Assembly: GCA_016719815.1 (NCBI GenBank)
Contig: JADJYK010000018.1
Location: forward strand, 1 to 64,000
From: Chitinophagaceae bacterium
GTDB taxonomy: Bacteria; Bacteroidota; Bacteroidia; Chitinophagales; Chitinophagaceae
DNA length: 64,000 nt
Reading direction: 5' to 3'
A program made the translations under genes and the position numbers. This document shows positions 27,338 to 37,971 of the stretch, one piece after another (position 1 is the stretch's first letter; each line of letters opens with the position of its first letter). The notes below the pieces were generated by a model. It had not been told where the DNA came from. It was given only the letters and a program-made list of their open reading frames with translations, and ran no database searches.

Positions 27338-28275
27338 ATGGCAAATCAACAATTAAAAGGCCTGATAGCAGCCCGTTTACTCCCATGCATAATGATGGGT
27401 CATTAAATCTGTCTCTTATTCCCGCCTATTATGAAATGCTGAAAGCAAACGGAGTTATTGGTGCTTTTATTTGCGGATCTACCGGCGAAGGAGTTTCTAT
27501 GTCTGTGAAAGAAAAAAAAGACGTAGCTGAAGCATGGGCCGCCTGTACAAGAGATGACAACGACTTTATTGTAATGCCATTGTTGGGTGGCACTTGCCTT
27601 ACAGATTGTAAAGAACTTGCTTTACATGCCAGGGAAATTGGATTAGATGCGGTCTCTTTTACAGCCCCCTTTTATTTTAAACCAGCCAATGTAGAATTGC
27701 TGGCGCAATGTTGTGCCGAAGTAGCATCAGTAGTGCCGGATATGCCTTTTTATTATTACCACATTCCTGTATTAACCGGAGTTGGTTTCCCGATGTATGA
27801 TTTGCTGAAAGCAATAGATGGACGGATACCAAATTTTGCCGGGATAAAATATACCCACGAAGATTTTATGGATTTTCTTTCCTGCATCAACTTTCTAAAT
27901 GGTAAATATGATATGCTGTGGGGCAGGGATGAAAATATGTTACCGGCATTAGCTCTTGGTGCAAAAGCTGCTGTAGGCAGCACCTATAATTATGCAGCAC
28001 CTTTATACTACAAGCTGATTGATGCTTTTAACACCGGCAATTTAACCAAAGCAAAATTATTGCAACAGCAATCTGTTGATATGATTCGCTTACTCGGTAA
28101 ATATGGTGGTATAGCAACAGGCAAAGCGTATATGAAATTAATAAACTTAGATTGTGGTGAATTTCGCCTGCCTGTAAAAATATGAGTGCTGGGGAGTTTG
28201 AGTTATTTAAAAGAAGTGGAACAACTTGGGTTCGGCAATTTCTGTTCAGATAAAACAGCTGCATCAAACGTATAA
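27338..28275 (+). CDS. nanA: N-acetylneuraminate lyase, frameshifted at both ends
   Basis: Class I aldolase that splits Neu5Ac into ManNAc and pyruvate. TIM-barrel motifs are GSTGEGVSMS (pyruvate-binding GxxGE), YYYHIPVLTGVGFPM (catalytic Tyr), and the Schiff-base Lys near residue 170 in FAGIKYTHEDF. The main frame lacks its start. Adding one C in the CCC run 27372-27374 links it to ATG 27338 (MANQQLKGLIAAPFTP). At the end, A-run slips at 28176-28180 and 28209-28212 restore the tail EVEQLGFGNFCSDKT, stopping at 28275. The restored length of about 311 residues fits the family. It is the first gene of the nanA-nanM-nanT series. Confidence 0.9.
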
Positions 28276-28281
28276 ATTTAA

Positions 28282-29449
28282 ATGGTTCTTTTGAAAGTAT
28301 CTGTTATTTTAATACTTATGTTTTTAACTGTTCCGGCAATGGCACAAAAAAGGGCAGAATGTTTTTTTTAAATGGGAAATTGCTGGTGAGTTACCCGCCG
28401 GTAGCGGCCAACAAAATTCACTGGGTGTTGCTGGCCCGGTTACAGGTGTACACAAGGATGTGTTATTTATAGCAGGCGGTGCCAACTTTCCTAAAGCCAT
28501 GCCCTGGGAAGGCGGTGTGAAGGCATTTCACTCTGATATTAGTGTATATAATAAGGGGCTACGCAAACTGAAACTAATTACAAAATCATTTTCACTCCCT
28601 TACCCGGTTGCCTACGCTGCTTGTTGCAACACGCCAAATGGCATTTTGTATGCCGGCGGCGAAAACGAAAAAGGGATCAGTGATAACGTGTGGTTGATGC
28701 TGTGGGATGATAAAAATAAAGAAATCCTTTTCAAAATACTCCCTGCACTTCCCGGTCCTGTAAGTAATGCAGCAGCAACGTTGATTGGCAATACTGTTTA
28801 TATAGCAGGAGGTGAAACCGTTACAAACACATCATCTCAATTTCTGGCCTTTGACCTGTGCAACATCCCTGCGGGATGGAAAAAACTGGCTGACATTCCT
28901 CTGCCTCTATCACATACGGTAATGACTGCTTTTTCGGGTAAAACCGGCGATAAAATTTTTATATGCGGAGGCAGAAAGAAAAACAGCAATGGCATCAGTG
29001 ATTTATACAACAATGTTTTTGTGTATGATGTAGCTTCAAACCGTTGGGAAGAAAAAAAAGCAATGTCTTATGCGCTAAGTGCCGGAACGGGCATATCATA
29101 TGATGCAAACAATATTCTCCTTTTTGGCGGGGATAAAGGAATAGTATTTCATAAAACAGAAACACTGATAGCGGCCATAAAAGCTGAAAACGACCCTGTA
29201 AAAAAGCAACAACTTATCCTGGAGAAAAATAAGCTCCAGTCTGAACATCCTGGTTTTAGCAAAGAAGTATTATTGTATAACATCAAGAATGATAGCTGGA
29301 AAATTATTGGTACCATTCCATTTGAAACCCCAGTTACTACTACCGCTGTACAATGGAAGTCCCGTATCATTATTCCTTCGGGAGAAATAAGGGCAGGTGT
29401 ACGTTCGTCAAAAATTCTGTCAGTAAAAATTCAACAGAAAAATAAATGA
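28282..29449 (+). CDS. nanM: N-acetylneuraminate epimerase (mutarotase), frameshifted
   Basis: Exported kelch-type beta-propeller that equilibrates alpha- and beta-Neu5Ac after sialidase release, so that the transporter or lyase receives its preferred anomer. Kelch blocks include LFIAGGANFPKAMPWEGG, ILYAGGENEKGISDN, VYIAGGETVTNTSS and IFICGGRKKNSNG. ATG 28282 begins a signal peptide (VSVILILMFLTVPAMAQ). The A6 run 28346-28351 must lose one base to give QKGQNVFFKWEIAGELPAG and join the main frame. It starts 7 bases after nanA, and its stop overlaps the next start by 4 bases (ATGA). Confidence 0.9.
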
Positions 29450-30684
29450 CACAATCAAAAAAATATCCCTGGATTGTAGTGGCGTTGCTATGGGTTGTTG
29501 CTTTATTGAATTACATGGACAGGCAAATGCTCAGTACCATGAAACCCTCTATGCAAGTGGATATTCATGAATTGCAAGCGGCTGCCAACTTCGGTTATTT
29601 AATGGCGATTTTTCTGTGGATATACGGATTCATGAGCCCTTTATCGGGTATCATAGCTGATAAGATGAACAGAAAATGGCTGATTGTGGGTAGTTTGTTT
29701 GTGTGGAGTGCCGTTACGTTTACAATGGGGTATGCAAAAACATTTGACCAGTTGTATTGGTTACGGGCCATTATGGGGGTAAGCGAAGCATTGTACATAC
29801 CCGCAGGCTTATCGTTGATTGCAGATTATCATTCATCAAAAACAAGGTCGCTGGCGGTGGGCATACACATGACCGGTTTATACATGGGTCAGGCACTTGG
29901 AGGATTTGGAGCTACCATCGCTGATAAATTTTCCTGGCAACAGGCATTTCATTCATTTGGTATAATTGGCATTGTTTATTCTGTTGTGTTAATAGTGTTA
30001 CTAAAAGAAAAGAGAGTTGTTGATGAAATAAATACAGAAAACAAAGTAGAAAAAATTAAAACTCCAATACTTAAAGGATTGGGCATATTGTTCACTAATA
30101 TTTCATTCTGGATTATACTTCTCTATTTTGCTGTACCGAGTTTGCCCGGTTGGGGCGTTAAAAACTGGTTGCCTACTTTGTTTGCGCAAAATTTAGGTAT
30201 TGATATGAGCAAGGCGGGGCCAATATCAACTATCACTATTGCGGCATCGTCTTTTATCGGGGTTATTTTCGGAGGTATTTTATCCGACAGGTGGGTGCAA
30301 AAAAATCTTCGTGGACGAATATATACCAGTGCTATTGGTTTGGCATTAACCATTCCTGCATTATTGTTTATTGGATTTGGTCATTCATTATTTGCAGTTA
30401 TCGGTTCAGCATTTTGCTTTGGTTTTGGTTTTGGAATGTTTGATGCGAATAACATGCCAATACTCTGTCAGTTTGTCTCAAAAAAATACAGGGCTACTGC
30501 TTATGGATTGATGAATATGGTGGGTGTATTTGCAGGCGCATTCATTACTGATTTGTTGGGCAAATCCACCGATGCCGGAAAGTTGGGAAAAGATTTTGCG
30601 ATGCTTGCTGGTATTGTTTTAGTAGCATTAATTATTCAGCTTTCTTTTTTGCGTCCAAAGACAAATGATTTCACAGACGTATAA
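29446..30684 (+). CDS. nanT: MFS transporter, probable sialic acid importer
   Basis: A 412-residue major facilitator with 12 predicted spans. The N-terminal LLNYMDRQMLSTMKPSM and GIIADKMNRKWLIVGSL (loop 2-3 motif) match the ACS/NanT-like subgroup; the second half repeats this as GGILSDRWVQKNLRGRI. The 4-base overlap with nanM and the location between the lyase and sialidase genes support import of Neu5Ac across the inner membrane, as for MFS-type NanT in Bacteroides and Tannerella. The substrate is inferred from context. The frame is intact. Confidence 0.87.
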   Translation: MTQSKKYPWIVVALLWVVALLNYMDRQMLSTMKPSMQVDIHELQAAANFGYLMAIFLWIYGFMSPLSGIIADKMNRKWLIVGSLFVWSAVTFTMGYAKTFDQLYWLRAIMGVSEALYIPAGLSLIADYHSSKTRSLAVGIHMTGLYMGQALGGFGATIADKFSWQQAFHSFGIIGIVYSVVLIVLLKEKRVVDEINTENKVEKIKTPILKGLGILFTNISFWIILLYFAVPSLPGWGVKNWLPTLFAQNLGIDMSKAGPISTITIAASSFIGVIFGGILSDRWVQKNLRGRIYTSAIGLALTIPALLFIGFGHSLFAVIGSAFCFGFGFGMFDANNMPILCQFVSKKYRATAYGLMNMVGVFAGAFITDLLGKSTDAGKLGKDFAMLAGIVLVALIIQLSFLRPKTNDFTDV

Positions 30685-30693
30685 CATAACATT

Positions 30694-32261
30694 ATGCAAA
30701 AGTTACTTCCTGATTTATGGCCCTGCTTCCTTTTACTGGTATTGGCCAGCTTTACCTGCTCCAAAAAAACCACACCGCCACCATCATCGGGACAAATAAA
30801 AGTTTCATCATTTGCTCCAGCCACACCGGTATTAAATGGAATGGCTACCAACCCATTACTGCGTATTGTGGTACAAATTTTTTCGGGAAACCCAGAACAG
30901 CAATACCGGAAAATACAATGTACACTGAATACTTCTGCATTGAATGAAGTGCAGAAAGTGGATGTGTATTTATCGGGGGAAGCATTTACTGCCACAAACC
31001 TTATCGGCACAAGTACTCCATCGTCTGCAAATTTTGATATTCCTGTTACGGTTAACCTGCAGCCCGGTATACATTATATCTGGCTGAGTGTAGTACTTAA
31101 AAATGATGCTGCACTGAATAATAAAATTGAACTGCATGCCACAAAGTTGATAGATGCATCTGCAAAAGAGCTGGCGGTTGATCAAGGATCTTCTGTGTAT
31201 ACCAAGCTTACCGGTGTGGCCGTTCGCAAAGCTGGCGAGGATAATGTAAATACCTACCGCATACCGGGAATTGCTCAAACTGACAGGGGGACTTTGCTTT
31301 CCGTCTATGATATCCGTTACAACAACAGTGCAGACTTGCCCGGAAACATTGACGTAGGCTTAAGCCGCAGTACAGACAGTGGCAGAACATGGGAGCCAAT
31401 GAAAATAATTATGGATATGGGTGCCCCGCATGAAAACAATGGTATTGGCGACCCAGCCATTTTATTTGACCCTGTTACAAAAAAAATATTTGTAGCAGCA
31501 CTATGGAGCAAAGGTAACCGTTCTATTTCAGGATCGATAGGCGGTATGTCTCCTGATTCAACAGGTCAGTTTGTACTGGTAAGTAGCACAGATGATGGGA
31601 TAACATGGTCGGCCCCCTACACTATCACGCCGCAAGTAAAAGAACCGGCATGGAAAATATTCTTCAACGGCCTCGGTAGCGGTATTGCCATGCAGGACGG
31701 CAAACTTGTTTTTGCAGCGCAATATTGGACATCATCAAATGTTCCGTACTCCACCATTATTTACAGCGATAATCAGGGCGCCATATGGAAAGGAAAAATA
31801 CTCGGTCCAAAATCAAATACCACAGAAAGCCAGGTGGTGGAAACTACTTCCGGTACACTCATGCTGAACATGAGGGATAACCGTGGCAGTTTCCGCAGTG
31901 TGGCAACCACATCGAATATGGGTACAAGCTGGACAGAACATTCCACTTCTTACAATACATTGCCTGACCCGGTATGTATGGGCAGCCTTATAAAAGCAAA
32001 AGTGAATGTAAATGGAACGCTGAGAGATGTTTTGTTTTTCAGCAACCCTAATTCATCATCGGGCAGAGTCAACATAACCATTAAAGCAAGTCTGGATTTG
32101 GGCAAACCTGGTTGCCCGCCAATCAATTGCTGATTGATGAAAGGCAATGCTATGGTTACTCCTCTCTCACAAAGATTGATGATAATACGGTTGGAATTTT
32201 ATATGAAGGAACAAAAGATTTATACTTTGTGAAAGTGGCAGTGAGTGAAATTGTCAAGTGA
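30694..32261 (+). CDS. Exo-sialidase lipoprotein (GH33) with N-terminal BNR-associated domain, frameshifted
   Basis: A surface lipoprotein (lipobox ASFTCSKK) of about 520 residues. Residues about 30-165 form the immunoglobulin-like domain found before Bacteroidota sialidases (BNR_assoc_N). The catalytic propeller follows with the FRIP-type motif YRIPGI and Asp boxes SRSTDSGRTWEPM, SSTDDGITWSAP, YSDNQGAIWKG and TTSNMGTSWTE. Near the end one G is missing at 32100-32102; restoring it gives DLGQTWLPANQLLIDERQ and the final sialidase Tyr/Glu region (VGILYEG) up to TGA 32259. Removes terminal sialic acid from glycoconjugates. Confidence 0.9.
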
Positions 32262-32284
32262 GAAAAAAAGTAAAACGGGAAAAA

Positions 32285-33445
32285 ATGAAGTATACATTAT
32301 TAATCATTATCGTTGCTTTTAGTTTTACTAAAAGCCATGCCCAATATAATGCTGTTTCTGTGTTTACTTCCGGCACAGAAGGCCATAAAAGCCACCGTAT
32401 ACCTGCAATAATAAGTTTGCCCAATGGTGAAATTCTTGCATTCGCCGAAGGCCGTGTGCATGGTGCAGGCGATTTCGGTGATATCAATATTGTAATGAAG
32501 CGCAGCACAGACAAAGGAAAAACCTGGAGTGCATTGCAATATGTAGCAGAGTTTGATACGCTGCAATGTGGCAATCCTGCACCGGTGGTTGATTTGACTG
32601 ATCCCCAATATCCACAAGGCCGCATCTTTCTTTTTTACAACACCGGCAACAATCATGAAGGGGAGGTTAGAAAAGGGAAAGGTTATAAACAAGTGTGGTA
32701 TAAAACTTCAACGGATGGCGGAAGTACATGGGACGAGCCAACGGATATTACATTGCAAGTGCATAAGCCCAATTTTCCGCAGGCAAATGCGGCTTATAAT
32801 TTTAAGGAAGACTGGCGTACTTATGCCAACACTCCCGGCCACGCCATGCAGTTTCAATCTGGAAAATATAAAGGAAGGATTTATGTTGCCGCAAATCACT
32901 CAGCAGGCGGGCCACAAAAAAGGGCCGAGGATTATGATGCACATGGATTTTATACCGACGACCATGGTAAAACATTTCAATTGGGAGCCAGTTTAAATAT
33001 TCCCGGCAGTAATGAGTCAATAGCCACAGAACTCAGCAATGGAAAACTGATTATGAACAGCCGTAACCAAAAAGGAGACATCCGTGCAAGAATTGTTTCA
33101 GTAAGCAGTAATGGTGGTCAAACCTGGGATACCAGCTATTTTGACAAAAACCTGCCCGACCCTGTTTGCCAGGCAAGCATCCTTACTATTGGAAAAAAGA
33201 AAGGGAAAAACATATTGGCCTTTTGCAATGCAGCTGACGAAAAGCGGAGAGACAACCTCACCCTTCGTACCAGTTTCGATGATGGACGTTCATGGAAAAA
33301 ATCTTTTGTGTTAGATAAAGCGGAAAATGTAAAAGATAATGCAGCCTACTCCGACATTGTAAAGATTTCCCGCAAAGAAGTGGGTGTGCTATATGAGAAA
33401 AACAATTATTTACAAATAGTATTTACCATTGTAAAATGGAAATAA
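32285..33445 (+). CDS. nanH: Exo-sialidase (GH33), second copy
   Basis: A 386-residue secreted sialidase without the extra N-terminal domain. After a signal peptide (MKYTLLIIIVAFSFTKSHAQ) come the first catalytic Arg in SHRIPAIISLPNGEILAFAEGR, the Asp in GDFGDINIV, Asp boxes STDKGKTWSAL, STDGGSTWDEP and SSNGGQTWDT, and the final VGVLYEKNNY with Glu/Tyr. The frame is intact. ATG 32285 is chosen because it begins the signal peptide; it lies 23 bases past the first sialidase. The pair probably differ in location (lipoprotein against soluble) or linkage preference. Confidence 0.92.
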   Translation: MKYTLLIIIVAFSFTKSHAQYNAVSVFTSGTEGHKSHRIPAIISLPNGEILAFAEGRVHGAGDFGDINIVMKRSTDKGKTWSALQYVAEFDTLQCGNPAPVVDLTDPQYPQGRIFLFYNTGNNHEGEVRKGKGYKQVWYKTSTDGGSTWDEPTDITLQVHKPNFPQANAAYNFKEDWRTYANTPGHAMQFQSGKYKGRIYVAANHSAGGPQKRAEDYDAHGFYTDDHGKTFQLGASLNIPGSNESIATELSNGKLIMNSRNQKGDIRARIVSVSSNGGQTWDTSYFDKNLPDPVCQASILTIGKKKGKNILAFCNAADEKRRDNLTLRTSFDDGRSWKKSFVLDKAENVKDNAAYSDIVKISRKEVGVLYEKNNYLQIVFTIVKWK

Positions 33446-33461
33446 AGAAATCCGGTGAGAA

Positions 33462-34507
33462 ATGAACTATTCAAAAAATGATTTAAATGCTTTAAAAGAG
33501 TATTATACAAATCAGTTGCTGAGCAGTACTGTACCTTTTTGGTAGAAAAAAAACAGGAATGGCTGGACGGTGCAAAGCTGGGTTACGATTTTTTAAACAA
33601 GCATTGTTTTGATACGGATGGACAGATGTTCTTTCATGTAACAAGAGATGGAAGGCCAATAAGAAAGCGTAGATATTTTTTTTCTGAAACATGTTATGTA
33701 ATAGCTGCAGCAGCTTATGCAAAGGCCAGTGGTGATGAAGAAGCCGCAGAAAAAGCAAGGTTTGTATTTGGAAAATGTATTGAGTATGCAACTACTCCCG
33801 GTCTGCTGCAACCAAAATATACCGGTACAAGACCATCTAAAGGTATTGGTGTACCAATGATAATGATAAATACGGCGCAACAATTAAGAGAAACCATTGG
33901 CGACCCCCGCTGCGATGAATGGATAGAGAAATGGATGGCTGAAATAGAAAGAGATTTTGTAAAAGACGATATAAAATGTGTAATGGAGCAGGTAGCTCCC
34001 GATGGTAGCATCATTGACCATATAGACGGACGGACACTCAATCCCGGGCATGCTATGGAAGGCGCCTGGTTTATTTTGCATGAGGCAAAGCACCGTAATA
34101 ATGATAAACGATTAATTGAATTGGGATGCAGGATGCTGGACTATATGTGGGAAAGAGGATGGGATAAAGAGCATGGCGGTGTTTTATATTTCCGTGATGT
34201 ATATAATAAGCCTGTGCAGGAATACTGGCAGGATATGAAAATGTGGTGGCCGCATAACGAAGTAATTATTGCAACCTTGCTTGCTTATCTGATGACAGGC
34301 AATGAAAAATATGCTGAGTGGCATAAGATGGTGCATGATTATTCATACAGTCATTTCCATGATAAAGAAAACGGTGAATGGTTTGGCTATTTACACCGGG
34401 ATGGCACAATAGCACAACCGGCAAAAGGAAATTTGTATAAAGGGCCTTTTCATTTGCCACGGCAGGAATGGTATTGTATGCAAATACTGGAACAATATTT
34501 AAAATAA
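33462..34507 (+). CDS. N-acylglucosamine 2-epimerase (AGE/RnBP family) with internal deletion
   Basis: Converts ManNAc (released by NanA) to GlcNAc without phosphorylation. The (alpha/alpha)6 barrel enzyme shows VEKKQEWLDGAKLGYDFL, GHAMEGAWFILHEAK, WWPHNEVIIATLLAYLM (catalytic His) and PFHLPRQEWY (second His). The N-terminal piece (MNYSKNDLNAL to SSTVPFW, from ATG 33462) is out of frame with the rest. Between PFW and VEKKQEW about 45 residues expected in this family are missing, including the segment with the conserved Arg near Trp/Gln. If real, the enzyme would be inactive; an assembly deletion is equally possible. Restored length is about 348 against the usual 390-400 residues. Confidence 0.85.
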
Positions 34508-34530
34508 ATTATAAATACAAAAGAAGGAAA

Positions 34531-35886
34531 ATGAAAAAAATAACTCTTATAATAATTTTGATATTAGCAGGTTTTATTTCCTGCAAAAAAAACAACGACG
34601 GCGGTACAACAACACCACCGCCACCGCCTCCCCCTCCTCCGCCACCTGTTGTTGTTTTAAACACAGCAGACAGCGTTTTATTATTGGATGAAACAGTATC
34701 GGGTTCAAAAGAGTCAACAAGACTGGCGCAAAATAATCCGGCTTCTGATTTTTATACCACAGGGTTTTATTTGCCGGCCTCCACCATTATGACGGTTGAA
34801 GTAACATCTGTAAACGGCAGCAGGCTTCCAACATTACTGGTGGGTACATATTCCCGCTACCAGGCAAGCTGGAACCCCACTTCACATACGCTGACATCCG
34901 GCGTAAACTCAATTGCCGATGCCACCGGCGGCATCATTTATTTTCGATTTCACAACGATAATCCAACAGACAAGGCTCGGATAAAATTTATTTCCGGAAT
35001 GAAACCTGTTCCTTACTATCAATTGGGCAGAACAACACAGGCAGATTGGGTGAAAATGGTTGACAATCTTACAACCGTTCCCGATGTTCAGTTAGTGGGT
35101 AACAAAACGATTATTACTTTTTCCCGTACAAATGCATTGGCATATAAAAATGAAAACCAGGAAACATTAATAAAAAAAGCCGACCGGGTAATTGTCGTTG
35201 AGGACAGTATCAGCGGCCTGTTTGGAAGCGACCCGGTTGACAAACCTAATGTGCATAAATACCTGATGACAGAATCAGACCATCCGGGTTATTTTATGGC
35301 TGCAACGTTTTACCGAACCTGGTATGGCAGCACTACGGGTGGTGTGCCGGCAATTCTAAAAGCAGAAAATTTAACCTGGGGCCCCTGGCATGAACTCGGC
35401 CACATGCACCAGCAGGGCTCATGGACGTGGAGTGAACTGGGAGAAGTAACAGTGAACATCTACAGCATTGCAGTTGAAAAAGCATTTGGCATTACGCCGA
35501 CACGATTAACATCGCAAGGAGAATGGAATAACACAGCTACCTATCTTGCAAGGCCGGAAGCCGAACGTAGTTTCAACGGCAGCAATGCAAGTGTATGGGT
35601 GAGGCTGTGTATGTTTCAGCAATTAAAGATTGCTTTTGGAGAAAATTTTTACCATGAACTGCACCGCCAGGCAAGAAGAGAAACAGCAAGACCCACAACC
35701 ACCGATACAAGGATGCGTTGGTTTATGCTGAAGGCATGTTCTATCAGTGGAAAAAACCTCACTAGCTTTTTTCAAAAATGGGGAATGAAACTTTCTACGC
35801 AAACGGCAACAGATGCAGTGTTTACAGAAATTGTAGCATTAGGATTACCTAACCCTGCAACAGATTTAACATTACTGACAGACTAA
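34531..35886 (+). CDS. M60-family (enhancin-like) mucin peptidase lipoprotein
   Basis: A 451-residue surface lipoprotein (lipobox Cys18 in AGFISCKK) with an 11-proline linker, then the M60 peptidase domain. The zinc motif is HELGH at residues 287-291, followed by the extended Glu in SELGEVTVN. The N-terminal half includes the accessory region (SASDFYTTGFYLPAST-like) typical of M60-like proteins. The family cleaves mucin-type O-glycoproteins, fitting the surrounding sialidases and GalNAc/Gal enzymes. The start at ATG 34531 is preferred to an upstream in-frame codon inside the epimerase gene. The frame is intact. Confidence 0.9.
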   Translation: MKKITLIIILILAGFISCKKNNDGGTTTPPPPPPPPPPPVVVLNTADSVLLLDETVSGSKESTRLAQNNPASDFYTTGFYLPASTIMTVEVTSVNGSRLPTLLVGTYSRYQASWNPTSHTLTSGVNSIADATGGIIYFRFHNDNPTDKARIKFISGMKPVPYYQLGRTTQADWVKMVDNLTTVPDVQLVGNKTIITFSRTNALAYKNENQETLIKKADRVIVVEDSISGLFGSDPVDKPNVHKYLMTESDHPGYFMAATFYRTWYGSTTGGVPAILKAENLTWGPWHELGHMHQQGSWTWSELGEVTVNIYSIAVEKAFGITPTRLTSQGEWNNTATYLARPEAERSFNGSNASVWVRLCMFQQLKIAFGENFYHELHRQARRETARPTTTDTRMRWFMLKACSISGKNLTSFFQKWGMKLSTQTATDAVFTEIVALGLPNPATDLTLLTD

Positions 35887-35959
35887 AAAAAGTTGCCCGC
35901 AACTTTAGAGCAAGCTTCACAAGTATAAAAATCGCTTTAAGCCGGATAAAAAAAATAAC

Positions 35960-36418
35960 ATGAAAAAGATTTTAATATTTTTTGTTTTAGTTACAGTTTT
36001 AATATTTGCTTCCTGCAGAAAAGGCAACGATGTAGCTAAACCAGAATTTGGTGACATTGAATTTAAGTTGCATAGTTTTAGAGCAGCTGGCGACACTACA
36101 ATCGAAGAAATGGCCTATACATTTTCAAGCACTATGGTTCTAAAAAGCGACTATACCTGGACAATTGATTTTGGCGGTTCAAAATCGAGTGGGACATATA
36201 CGTGGACTCCAACCTCAGCTGAACAAGCCGATATTAAATTCACAATCATCCGCTGGACGGAGTTTACTCCCAATCCCATTTTATCTGACAAACTTAAATC
36301 AGTATTACAAGCAGTAGACCACTGCGGATATTCATTGCAAACTCCTTTATCTGCAAATTATCTCACCAATAACTATCCAGGTATTCACTTCCCATTTTTA
36401 GGTACACATCAAAAATGA
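35960..36418 (+). CDS. Small lipoprotein, unknown function
   Basis: A 152-residue protein with a lipoprotein signal (VTVLIFASCRKG). The remainder looks like a single beta-sandwich (YTFSSTMVLKSDYTWTIDFG, GTYTWTPTSAEQADIKFTI), of the lipocalin-like type common in Bacteroidota glycan loci. No named family is assigned. It sits between the M60 peptidase and GH109 genes, so a role as surface glycan-binding or accessory protein is possible but unproven. Confidence 0.7.
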   Translation: MKKILIFFVLVTVLIFASCRKGNDVAKPEFGDIEFKLHSFRAAGDTTIEEMAYTFSSTMVLKSDYTWTIDFGGSKSSGTYTWTPTSAEQADIKFTIIRWTEFTPNPILSDKLKSVLQAVDHCGYSLQTPLSANYLTNNYPGIHFPFLGTHQK

Positions 36419-36544
36419 AAAATATATTAACATCATTTTACTGCCAAACTATATGTAGAATAATACCTCGTCGAATATTCGGTATTCCACCTGTAAAAAC
36501 ACTAAGAAGTCGTCGAAAAAAAACGCTGATTAAAATTACAATAT

Positions 36545-37897
36545 ATGCACAGAAAACAATTCATTAAAAACACCGCATTAACGGCTGCATCAGTTGCACT
36601 GATGCCAAACACTACTTTGTTTGCAAGGGAAGTAAAAGACAGAATAAAATTGGTAATGATTGGTACGGGGCTGCGTGGACAAAATCACCTTGACCTTGTA
36701 TTGCGGCGAAAGGATGTGGAGTTGGTTGCCATCTGCGATATTGATGATCGCATGCTTTCCCTGTCGAAAGAAATTATCACTAAGAGTGGAAAGAAAATGC
36801 CGCAAATCTTTACCGGCGAGCCCTACGCATGGAAAAAAATGCTGGAGTTGAAAGATATTGATGGCGTAATAATCGCTACACCCTGGGAATGGCACAAGGA
36901 AATGATTATTGGCTCGCTGCAGGCTGGGATTAAATATGTTGGTACTGAAGTAATGCTTGGCATAACGCTGCAAGACCATTGGGATGTAGTGAAAGCAGCG
37001 GAGCAATACAATGCACAAGTGATGATGCTGGAGAATGTTTGCTATCGAAGAGATGTAATGGCGGCATTAAATATGGTGCGAAAGGGACTGTTTGGAGAAA
37101 TGGTGCATTTGCAGGGCGGATATCAGCATGACCTGCGTGAAGTAAAATTTAATAATGGCATTGATGCTTATGGAAAAGGCTGTGAGTTTGGTGATAAGGG
37201 CTGGAGCGAAGCAAGATGGCGTACACACCATTCAGTTTATCGTAACGGGGATTTGTATCCCACACATGGTATTGGCCCCATTGCACATTACATAAATATT
37301 AACAGGGGAAACAGGTTTGTAAATATTTCCTCTTTTTCTTCCAAAGCAAGGGGCTTGCATGAGCATATTGTAAAAAAATGCGGTGCAGAACATCCCAATG
37401 CAAAAATCAATTTCAAATTAGGCGATGTAGTTACCACTTCTATAGGATGTGCCAATGGAGAAACTATTTTATTGCAGCATGATACCAACCTGCCCCGTCC
37501 ATATTCGCTGGGCTTTAGGGTGCAGGGTACAAATGGTATATGGATGGATGTTGCAAAGGGTGTACATATTGAAGGACAATCAAAACCCCACCAGTGGGAT
37601 GCTGCAAAAGAATGGTTTGATAAATACGACCATCCGCTTTGGGTAAGATGGAGTAAGGAAACAGAAGGTGCAGGTCATGGCGGCATGGATTTTTTTGTAA
37701 TCCATTCTTTCATAGAATCCATAAAACGCAACATAGCAACACCCATGGATGTGTATGATGCTGCCGCATGGAGTGCCATTACACCATTAAGTGAAACCTC
37801 TATCGAAAAAGGTAATGAGACAATTGAGTTCCCTGACTTTACAGGCGGCAAGTGGATGTACCGCAAACCTGTCTTTGCTCTTAACGATGAATATTAA
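36545..37897 (+). CDS. GH109-type Gfo/Idh/MocA glycosidase (alpha-N-acetylgalactosaminidase family)
   Basis: A 450-residue exported NAD-dependent glycosidase. Residues 1-27 form a Tat-like signal (HRKQFIKNTALTAASVAL). The Rossmann motif is VMIGTGLRGQNHL. GH109-specific blocks are YPTHGIGPIAHY, GAGHGGMDFFVIHSF and ATPWEWHKEM. The family removes alpha-linked GalNAc by a redox mechanism with tightly bound NAD, matching the core sugar of mucin O-glycans. Gfo/Idh proteins with other roles look similar, but the GHGGMDF and PTHG motifs favour GH109. The frame is intact. Confidence 0.88.
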   Translation: MHRKQFIKNTALTAASVALMPNTTLFAREVKDRIKLVMIGTGLRGQNHLDLVLRRKDVELVAICDIDDRMLSLSKEIITKSGKKMPQIFTGEPYAWKKMLELKDIDGVIIATPWEWHKEMIIGSLQAGIKYVGTEVMLGITLQDHWDVVKAAEQYNAQVMMLENVCYRRDVMAALNMVRKGLFGEMVHLQGGYQHDLREVKFNNGIDAYGKGCEFGDKGWSEARWRTHHSVYRNGDLYPTHGIGPIAHYININRGNRFVNISSFSSKARGLHEHIVKKCGAEHPNAKINFKLGDVVTTSIGCANGETILLQHDTNLPRPYSLGFRVQGTNGIWMDVAKGVHIEGQSKPHQWDAAKEWFDKYDHPLWVRWSKETEGAGHGGMDFFVIHSFIESIKRNIATPMDVYDAAAWSAITPLSETSIEKGNETIEFPDFTGGKWMYRKPVFALNDEY

Positions 37898-37971
37898 CAC
37901 TATCTCCTGCCAGGAAATATGTAATAAAAAAAATCAGTTAACACTATTAAATAAAACATCTCTCTATAAAT

